Shown: positions 55,809 to 64,000 of the stretch, in pieces
How positions within the stretch are numbered: position 1 is the stretch's first letter
How the letters are laid out: the number at the start of each line of letters is the position of its first letter
Assembly (NCBI GenBank): GCA_000442125.1
Contig: KE546982.1
Coordinates: 449,392-513,391 of the forward strand
DNA: 64,000 bases
Direction of reading: 5' to 3'
Source of the DNA: Opeltia flavorubescens
Taxonomy: Eukaryota; Ascomycota; Lecanoromycetes; Teloschistales; Teloschistaceae
Made by a program: the position numbers and the translations under genes
Notes under the pieces: generated by a model
Database searches by the model: none
Seen by the model: only the letters and a program-made list of their open reading frames with translations
What the model was told of the DNA's origin: nothing

Positions 55809-56163
55809 TCATGCAACAGCGAGTATGATCTCGAACATTCGTACCATCCAGCTCAAAGCCATCGGTATCATTCGAGAATGAAGACGACGTTCATGGCTCA
55901 CGCCATCTAGTGGTATACCATCAAGCCTAGCAAAGATAATGATCAGCTTGGTACCACAGACATGGCTTCTTGTCTTCCTTAGCTGGTATTGATGATCCTT
56001 CCACTCCTTTATTGATGGAACCAATCTCTCCTATAAGTGATATTTGTATTGAGATTGTGATAAATTCTATCCTGACTCCAACGAGGATTACCGAAATCCA
56101 AAAGAATTTTATGAGAAACACATTAGCATCCTTTTTGGCAAACAAGGACGTCGCAGGTTCCAT
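55809..56163 (-). pseudogene. Possible disrupted two-helix membrane gene
   Basis: ATG 56163 opens 78 codons with one helix (VFLIKFFWISVILVGVRIEF). A second helix (MALSWMVRMFEIILAVA) is encoded immediately downstream in another frame, after LDGIPLDGVSHERR. The only splice-like join would need a 28-nt intron, which is shorter than expected for a fungus, so a frameshift is the better explanation. Layout resembles the other two-helix genes. Confidence 0.28.
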
Positions 56164-59100
56164 CGCAAATATCCCCCACCGAGGAAGCTGCCAATACTTG
56201 CATCAAGCACCCGACATCTCCATTCGCAGAACAATAAAGTGAAGAGCTAGTTTCACCACCAAAGTACCACCGTACCGTCAGTCTGCACAGGATTGATTTG
56301 GGCCCGCTGTAAGGCGCCTCGTCTGAAGTACGAGGCCGCGAAGTCATCGAAAAATCATTGGGCGCCGTTTTGTCAATGAATCTTGAAGCCAATCCAAGCT
56401 TCGTGCATCAGGTTCCCCACTTCCGAGGTATCGTTCCCGGTCCGGAACATCATAGCTATGCTGCATACCTTTCAGACGGCATCCACAACCTGATGACAAT
56501 CGACGTCAAATTCATGCACGTCTCCTCTGTGCAGTCATACAAAACCGATGAGCGAAACATGGACAGCATTGAAGATGGTGACGACGGTCTGCAATAGTCT
56601 GCGCCATCTTCCCAGCGCGAGCAGTTTCGGGAGCGACCCTGATGCATAGTTGCCGCAGGGTTCCCCCCGTTGATTAGGCATCACCGGGAACCACTCATCC
56701 ATATTGAATGAGCAATCAACATCATCACCGTCACCATTGTCACAATCCACATGGAGCACACTAACCGAGTTGGGCCCCTCGTCGTCGTCTTCGTCACCCG
56801 TGATTTTCCAAGCTCATTCTTGGTTGAAAGATATGGCGGTCGGGCACATTTTCGGGTTGGCCAGATGGGGTCGATTCTCGCCAAATAAATATTTCATCTT
56901 CGTTGCATAATGGTTTGCACGGCATAGGATGTCAAGCCGCGACAGCAGATATGGGTGCGACGACTCCGGTTTTGGCTCTGTAGGATACATTAGGCGAAGA
57001 GACCGCGACGTCCAGTGAAAAAGCACACTTCCATTATTCGAGAATAGCGAAGCTCGTCGACGCAGCTTGTCGCTAGGGCCCAATACCTGAAATATTGAGA
57101 TGAGGGCATCAGAAGATCAGAAGGGTACAAAGATCTCCATGAACGACATCAGCATTATTAAAAATATGAAAAGAACCACGGATATGGAAGATCTGCTCCA
57201 CCATGGCGTCGTTTGTGGATTGCCCGAGCGAAGTCGATAAATCATTCAAGCCAGCAACGCAATCAAGCAGCCAATCTGGCAGAGAAATCGAAAACCAGTA
57301 AGAGGAGGATTGAGAGAATCAACCCAAAGTCTCAGCTGGTACCAGCCTCGACCCACGCTATATCTTACGGCCTGGCAGAGTCAAACCGAATCCAGCGGTA
57401 CCTTTCTTGACCCGACCATAATGCCAACCGGCCACAGGCATCTCACACATAATTTGACAACGAAGGTTTGCAGCTATGAGATGATGGAGTGCCTGGTTTG
57501 AGTATGGCAATGACTCGACGAGAGTTAGTGACGCAGCAGACGACAACGTCGGTAGTGTTAGTGTGGAACGCGCCCGTGAAGATACTAGGCGGCGTATAAC
57601 GCGTCTGTGGCGGATGGTGACAACACATGAGGTTGCAAGAAGCTTATTCGGACGGCCTGGCAGATCATTGAGGCTCTTTGAGTTGAGCCGAAGAGGGCAG
57701 GTTTCGGCGAAATCTCCGTGGGCGGGACGGTTGAAGTATGGATCTCCTCAATTTCCTTTCATGAGTGTATTTCGAGGACTACTCTTTTCTTCACATGGGC
57801 AGTTGTATAATTATTCAACCTCTGTTTGAGCGTCATTTGGGTTGTGTCCTCTGGCTATTGACGTTCTTCTCTTGTGCAAGGTTGTCACTTGGTGTGTGGA
57901 GAAGAGACGGTGTTCTATACACTGTAGATTGTTGAGCACTATCGTTTCGCTCTGTTTGCTAGGCGGTATCTTGTTGCCACAGCGTGAGAACCTCTACTGC
58001 ACGAGATGAAGGAGACGGTTCACTTAGATGAGATGCGGAAGGGTTACAAGACGATTGGGTTGAGCGACTTAGGTGATGGAAATCTGTAACAGCCATGTGG
58101 TCCGGGAGGAGATCTCGATCTTTGCCGATCTACATTCAAGAACAGATTAATGCTTCTCGATCAAGGGTAGCGTAATTGATATCTCAATCTCTAGCCGCGA
58201 ATCTGCCCGCGACAGTGTTATAGTTCCATTGATCTAGTAATCGCGGTCGATTTAGATGCTGTGCTAAAACGCCTTCCTAGATCGTCAAGAGGAGTAAGGT
58301 TACCAAGATCTATGTGGCGCAGATGATGATGATATCATCTGAGAAGAGATTTGCCGGGATTTGGTTTGATTTCTTTGCGGGAGAAGGTGCTAAAGTAAAA
58401 AAGAAACATGCTGGACAAAAGGAATTATGCGCCGAGGGTTTGCTGTTTGCTGAGCTGCTCAGGAACCAAATAGAAGGCGGCAACTTGCATGAAAGTGGAG
58501 AAAGAGAGTTCATTGATGGAAAAAGGGGTATGCTCTCTAGATGTAGATGAGCTGATCAACCAAGCTTCCTATCCTATGCTATTACACACGAATATACATT
58601 TCAATGGCAGCTGCTCCGTGACACGCTGTGGCTAGGAAGAGAACTACACTACATCCTGGCGGAGTACTGAAGACCGAGTCCGGTAATATCTGGTGACGGA
58701 GAAGGGCTAACGAAATTCAGCGCGTATTCGTACCGTAAATCTCGTGGATTTGGTTGAGAAGCCTTGAAAGATCGCATTAATAACTCCAGTATGAAGTATT
58801 TGGAAGAAGACCGGTGGAGGAGCCAAGCTGTGTGAATGGATTGAACACCGCGCGCAAAGAATACTGGCAACAGATGCGCAGGAGGGGGTTTCCTCCATGG
58901 AGGTCATACATGAATTGAATCGGATCTTATCCGTACTACTGGAATGAGTCTAATCAAAGACAACGACTGCAAGTCCTCTAAGCATGCGCAGAATCCTTCA
59001 AGTAAAATTGTGCGTGGTACCAATTCTTCGATCATCGATCGCATCTTATCGAGGCAGCAGAAGGCCGAAATTAAAAACGTCGAGAGGGTGGCCAGATTGG

Positions 59101-59172
59101 ATCTAAGAAACATAAGCTGAGTACCACCAAAGGCATACACTTCCGTGGTCAAAATCCGAACCTGATAGAAAG
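56164..59172. other. Long stretch without a supportable gene
   Basis: Frames at 56376-56597 (plus) and 58310-58550 lack convincing signals. No domain or intron structure could be supported. Minus-strand frames at 58649-59176 sit just downstream of the 59.2 kb gene and may be leftover sequence from a neighbour. Confidence 0.3.
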
Positions 59173-59891
59173 TCAAGCAAGGCGTAACGCGAAGAGCTTA
59201 TCCTGGCGCCATTTCCGAGCCCTATACTCCTCCCATTCTCTCTTTTGCTTCTCAAACAGCTCTCGTTTCAAATCCAACATATCTTGTAATCGGTCCAATT
59301 TAGCACAATGCCATCGGGAGAGGAGACGCCGGAAGAATCTCAATAATCTGTACAGCAGGGCAAATCTCCCCCGAACGTTAGACCAGTCATCGTCGCACTT
59401 TGCCTTCTCTTTATAGAGGATGAGTGCACTTTGGCACAGCTCCAATACCCTCTCCCTTTCTAAGATATATTGCTGAATCTCGTTGATTGTGGTCGGATTG
59501 TGAATCTTAACCTTGGATGCTTCTAATTTTGCATCCATGTCCTTCAATCGTTTCTTCATATCGGTACTCTCTCCGGGTTGAGTGTCAGACTCGTTGTGGC
59601 GGTAAATCTCTCCGAGGAATTCGGCGCCATTTCTTGGATCCGTGGTGAAACCGTAGTGGCTGCCGCTGGAATTCTGGAAGGAGAGCTGCATTGACGGAGT
59701 CAGGCCTGAATAACAGCCGGGTCTGGTCAGCCCTATACCCTTTTGGAGAAACCCTTTCGATATTTACCCAGGCTGAAATTCTTAGGATACTTTTCCTCCA
59801 CCGTTAGCAAATGATCCTGGCTTATCCGAGGTAGTCCCAACCCTGATAGAACCCAGAGAAATATTGTTGTCATTACGAGAATTGGCGTCAT
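59173..59891 (-). CDS. Secreted helical protein, two exons
   Basis: ATG 59891. Exon 1 (59768-59891) encodes a signal peptide, MTPILVMTTIFLWVLSGLGL, and ends in phase 1 at a GTAAAT donor. A 62-nt intron with a GGCTGAC branch site and ATTCAG acceptor leads to exon 2 (59173-59705). The 218-residue product is highly charged and helical: KKRLKDMDAKLEASKVKIHN, ERERVLELCQSALILYKEKA, and a very basic C-terminal third (DLKRELFEKQKREWEEYRAR). A moderately hydrophobic run (RFALLYRLLRFFRRLL) may contact membranes. Exact frame. Same exon/phase design as the 51.5 and 52.6 kb genes. No domain recognised. Confidence 0.6.
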
Positions 59892-60643
59892 GATACCTGA
59901 ATCGTGACGTGGTAAAGGGGCTTCAAAGATGAATGTTGGATAAAATATTGAAATTCTCGTCGTGAGCCCCGGACATGGAGATCCTTGGTTACTTTGGCAC
60001 CGTGATTCAAAAGTGACATTGGTGGGCAGGGTTTATATTACGTCATCCTCGGATCATAATCTTTGGCATGTTCTCGCATTCTCGAGGAAATTCCAGACAA
60101 CGAACAAAAGTCGGCACCATGATGGTTATCGCGTTAGTTATTTGAATTATTATGCATTGGATGCGGCAAATGCCAGCGGCGAGATTTTAAAGAGGGGATA
60201 GTATTTAAGATCCTCAGAGCTTTGGACGAAGGAAAGGAGGTCAATACTGTGGAACATTGTAGCTGATACCCGATCTCTCAATGACGACTGTCTACTACTT
60301 ATGCAAGACCGATCCCCACTGACAAGAATTGCGCATGCTCGATTATGATCTTCGAGGCTAGCGATTCTTCTTTTCCCAACAATCTCTCACATCCCTCTCG
60401 TCGATTGGGAGAGCATAGCTTCGAATTCCCGAAGATATCCATTGGTACAACTTGGGGTTGGAATGGCAAATGCATGTCAATGTTAACAATAACGAAGAAG
60501 GATATTGATTGTTCTGCGACGTCCCCATATTTCCGCCGTAGATTATTTTGAGACGACCCATCCGCAGGTAAATAGCTTTGGTGGGAGCCCTTCGGCTGGA
60601 ATGGCTACTCGGAAATACGGAAGCCGCACGAGCCTGTAGTCGA

Positions 60644-61752
60644 TTATTGATATCGGAGTTTCGTGTAGTTTGACCGAGATTCCAGTTGCTCCTCCTCTCC
60701 GTCCATCTCGGATAGCGCATCGTTGGTGGAGATCCCGGAGAGACAATAACTCGAGCCCGTTGAACGAAAGCCTGAGTATTTCGACATACTCATCAGTTCG
60801 CCGCCCGCCTGCACAAGGACCATCACGTCTGCGCTGGTTCTCCCCGGCCCACGCAAGATAATGGACTCCCCACTAGATTGTTGGGCAATAGACATCGGCG
60901 ATCGAGGTTTTTCTCTCAGGCGCAAGTCATGTACGCCACCTAGCAATGTGCATAGTGATCGTAACATGGAGGGGGAAGAGCCCGCAATGCTTGGTGGTTG
61001 AGAAGTAGAGAAATAGGCTTGGTCTGCGCTTGCTGAATCTTGGAACCATGATTCCTAGAACCTGTTAGCTTTCATACGACTTGGCTTTGAGTATCACTTA
61101 CAATTCGTTTTATTGAGCTCAAGTCGGCGGTAGCATGGTTGACATTTGAGGGGCGCCGGAGTATCATTTCCGTTCTTGTACCTCCATTCTCCAAACCTAC
61201 ACCTGATCCACGAATTGAGGAGGATCTCCCACGGCCTGCAGGGTCTGAAATTTCACGGAGGTAATGCATGCTTGACTCAGATTTGACCGAAGATGGCCTC
61301 AATGGAAGATTTAGTCCGCTGTTGGAATATGGTCTAGATGAATCAACCAAGGGTGGAGTAAGCGTGTGCTGCAAATCTGTTACTACTAGTCTCAGCGAGT
61401 CATTGGAGATGGATTTACTTACGTGGGAGGGCGACTCTGATTCGTGAGCGTAATCTCCATCTTGCTGCCTACAACTTGTGTTCGAATAGCGAAACAGGTG
61501 ATGACACTTGATGAAGTATATTTTTTTAGACCCTCGGGCGAAGAAGATTGCGAGACCAAGGCTGGTATAGCATGTCAAATATTGCATAATCTTCGGAACT
61601 TGCAAGTCCAAGGGATCCGCTGAATGGTATGGATTAACCTTCATATAGTAAAGCGCCACTATACGTGTCTCCGCATAAAATAAAAGGATCCATAGGATAA
61701 TGAAACTGATCGACCGCAGTTGTAACAATGGAAGTCTTGTAAAGCGTGCCAT
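60644..61752 (-). CDS. Three-exon, two-helix membrane protein with Ser-rich tail
   Basis: ATG 61752. Exon 1 (61423-61752) encodes helices at about 13-36 (SISFIILWILLFYAETRIVA) and 57-74 around the loop VNPYHSADPLDL. A GTAAGT donor and TTTGCAG acceptor define a 54-nt intron that is a multiple of three with no stop, so retention also keeps the frame. Exon 2 (61102-61368) is Ser/Arg/Pro-rich. A 47-nt intron (GTAAGT, GCTAAC, TCTAG) joins exon 3 (60644-61054), ending in an acidic/basic mix. Total 335 residues if both introns are removed. Related by loop motif to the genes at 38.9 and 55.4 kb. Function unknown. The long tail suggests a signalling or scaffold role, which is speculation. Confidence 0.6.
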
Positions 61753-62169
61753 TTTTGTAGAGGGAAAGCATGCACTTGCGTTTGAATCTCGAATGCACAG
61801 ATAAAAGATAAAAGACTTTGTTCTTAGTCTGTCCCAAACAGGCATTAGCCTCCGAAACTCGCGCCGAGAGGACCACACGTCGTTCTATGAATGTTTAACG
61901 CTGCAGTAGACGTCTCGATTCTTTTATAAAGTGAACGATCTTGATGCTTGCTGGAAATTCAGCACCACTTTAGGTTGTCCAAGTTGCTCTGGATTTATCA
62001 TTCCGCTGCAAATCGGCTGGTAAGAAATATATCCAGAGCTCTGCAATACCATATACAACTAATAGAATGACAGGATCCAGCGAAACCGCGACTTTCGCGA
62101 GAAGATAATTTTTGAGCGACCTGTCCTACCACAATTATCCCAACATCAGCTCTTGCGCTTCAATTAAAC

Positions 62170-63129
62170 ATGTACGGAGGAAGCAATCGACTGCCTGGCG
62201 TTCAGGGGAGATTATTCTGGATCCTCATGGCATTTCTAGCCATCTACGTCCGAACGATTCCCCCGGAAACCACCCTAGGAGATATCCTTCGTCAGACCTG
62301 TCGCGCACAGCTCGAGAATTTCGCCTGGACGAAGTCGCTGGTCCTCCACGTTTTGGATCGGTACAAAAAATCCTCTTTCTCGTCAGCTAATGCGTTCTCG
62401 TCCTCTCTTGCTCTCTTTCCTCGAATCATTCAAGAAATACTGCATGTTGCGAGGCTTACCGGAAGTTCAACTACCATCGCGCTCCAAACTGCCTTGCGTG
62501 ATTTCGGAATTGAGCACCACTTCTCGTCGGCTTCAACCAATTTGTTGGGATATGCTCAAAAAGCGCTGGCTATCGCAAAGCTTAACTTGAGGCTAGAATC
62601 CGTGGCGATCCAAGCTGCACTTCAGAGAATAGAAGTCGAATCCTCACTCTTGTCCGCTTCTACCGAAGTCTCGAGGGTCGCTCAAGAAGCACTGGATATC
62701 GCAAAGCTCAACTATAGGCTAAGGTCCATTGCGATCAAACTCGCCGTTCAGCAATTTGAAGTGGATTGGGTCGGACTAGCAGAGCACTTGATATTTACTT
62801 GGCTTGCCCATATCAGTAGGCTTCTCGAATGGCTGTCTGCATCTTTCTGCTGGGACTTCTATGGTATCGCATCCTCTTTCCTGCACCAAGCTCCAAGTCA
62901 CGCGCAGAGTATCATTGCATACCTCCCGCGCCTGCAAGATATGCCGAGAATCGCCGTTCCTGGAGAACCTCCTCTTGTGGCAATTTCCGTGGCTCTTTGT
63001 TCCTGTTCATTGCCATGGATCTTCTTGCGGCGACAATTGCAATATCCATGCACTGGCCTGGTCATATCCTTGTCCATCCTCCTCTTAGTATTCTTTGCTT
63101 CTCTTGCCAGTCGGTCGGTCACTCAATAA
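62170..63129 (+). CDS. Repeat-containing membrane protein
   Basis: ATG 62170, single exon, 319 residues. A signal anchor lies at about 14-30 (RLFWILMAFLAIYV) and C-terminal hydrophobic segments at about 268-288 and 296-312. The middle carries two clear helical repeats of 42 residues (about 120-160 and 162-201), each with SAST at its start, then A-Q-(K/E)-AL-(A/D)-IAKLN and RLxSxAIxxA. A third, weaker copy precedes them (about 78-118). No homologue recognised. Multi-pass topology with the repeats outside or in the lumen is likely. Confidence 0.6.
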   Translation: MYGGSNRLPGVQGRLFWILMAFLAIYVRTIPPETTLGDILRQTCRAQLENFAWTKSLVLHVLDRYKKSSFSSANAFSSSLALFPRIIQEILHVARLTGSSTTIALQTALRDFGIEHHFSSASTNLLGYAQKALAIAKLNLRLESVAIQAALQRIEVESSLLSASTEVSRVAQEALDIAKLNYRLRSIAIKLAVQQFEVDWVGLAEHLIFTWLAHISRLLEWLSASFCWDFYGIASSFLHQAPSHAQSIIAYLPRLQDMPRIAVPGEPPLVAISVALCSCSLPWIFLRRQLQYPCTGLVISLSILLLVFFASLASRSVTQ

Positions 63130-64000
63130 GATCTGCCTTGAAAAACATATTCTGGTGTCTACCTACTAACGACGACACCTAATGGAAGTTTCCTCCTTCG
63201 AATATACCCTTGTGGTAGGCTGGAGCATTGGAGGGACAAGAGATTGGAGACCAGCAACACAGTAGACAAGCGACGGTGAAATATCGGATCAATGCCCTGC
63301 TCAGGGTTTGATTCGGATGATTTACTCTACTCTTATGGAAGATTGTGTACTGAAGGTTTTCCATTCGCTTCTTCACGCGTATGTAGGGACTTGATTGAAG
63401 GAGAGCCTTTTTTTCATCTTACAAACTTTCTTTTGGACCTTGTAAAAGCGATATCAACATTAGGAACACAGAGAGTTCTGATTCACAATTGATTGGTAGG
63501 AGAGTCTCTTAATGGACTTGAGACCCGTCCTTTCAGATGGAGCATTAATGTATTGCAAGAAGGTCTTCATATTCTGTGAGCAACATTTGCCGAGCCATCG
63601 ACAGCCGGTGAGGTCGATTAGCTAGGAAATTCGTACCGTGAGGTTGATTGGAAGGTCTAAAGGGATATCTGAAGACTGATTTCCATGACGTGATTGAGTG
63701 ACAGCTGCCGCTAAAAAGAGTGTGATTGCGCCAAAGTATGAACTTTGGACAAAGCTATGAAATCGCCACCGACATGAGCACGAGCCTGTAATCTACCGAA
63801 GGTTTCACCCTATGCTTGTATCGCCCTTGCTCACCATCAGTCTCCCCTTCAATTCTACCTTCTTCATTACCGTGTACGTTCAGCAGCCCCCTTAATCAAG
63901 GATTATCGGCTCCAAAGGATTGCCCTGGACCTCTACAATCGCATCGTTCTCTTCGGTTTTAACCTTCTCTTCGACCTCATCCTTCATTTCAGTGTCAATG
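63130..64000. other. Right-edge sequence without a supportable gene
   Basis: Short frames only (for example plus 63292-63492). No splice pairs, signal peptides or motifs convincing enough to call. The last 100 bp are open in several frames and may enter a gene outside the window. Confidence 0.3.

Overview
The window looks like a gene-poor to moderately gene-dense accessory stretch of a filamentous ascomycete genome (Pezizomycotina; which class cannot be told from sequence alone). The reasons are short introns of 44-115 nt with GTAAGT/GTATGA-type donors, CTGAC/CTAAC branch sites and YAG acceptors, TATA boxes followed by CT-rich leaders, a fungal-style nucleoporin remnant, and no operons or ribosome-binding sites. 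I saw no rRNA, tRNA, CRISPR array or intact transposon.

Region 1 (1-20.2 kb) reads almost entirely on the minus strand. It is a mix of short membrane-protein genes (15.7-16.05 kb, 18.8-19.2 kb, probably 4.8-5.1 kb, and a gene running off the left edge) and decayed multi-copy sequence. The decayed sequence contains broken copies of an Ulp1-like (peptidase C48) gene with long coiled-coil tails, plus fragments of nuclear-pore genes (a GLFG/Nup98-like piece at 12.4-12.6 kb, and FG-repeat and Nup192-like pieces at 2.6-3.2 kb).

Region 2 (22.5-29.6 kb) has the clearest genes. These are an intact Ulp1-like ORF whose catalytic His and Cys are both replaced, an NAD-dependent sterol dehydrogenase/3-beta-HSD-like gene whose YxxxK tyrosine is Phe, and, divergent from it, a two-exon polytopic membrane protein with a paralogue 18 kb away at 47.0-47.9 kb.

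Region 3 (30.9-43 kb) holds two- and three-exon genes coding for two membrane helices plus a basic or Ser/Arg-rich tail (31.5, 36.1, 38.9 kb), a type II membrane coiled-coil gene (41.8 kb), and two tandem-repeat tracts (37.0-37.6 kb with an N gap; 38.15-38.35 kb).

Region 4 (47-63.2 kb) is a cluster of small lineage-specific genes. One set encodes secreted or single-pass proteins in which a short first exon carries the signal peptide, followed by a phase-1 intron (51.5, 52.6, 54.0, 59.2 kb). Another encodes two-helix membrane proteins (50.1, 55.4, 60.6 kb). A repeat-containing membrane protein sits at 62.2 kb. No conventional metabolic or housekeeping neighbours are present apart from the dehydrogenase. 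The overall picture is a fast-evolving, duplication-rich locus of surface/membrane proteins and Ulp1-like genes. What they do together cannot be read from the sequence. Spliced models below were built by eye from splice signals and frame continuity and have no transcript support.
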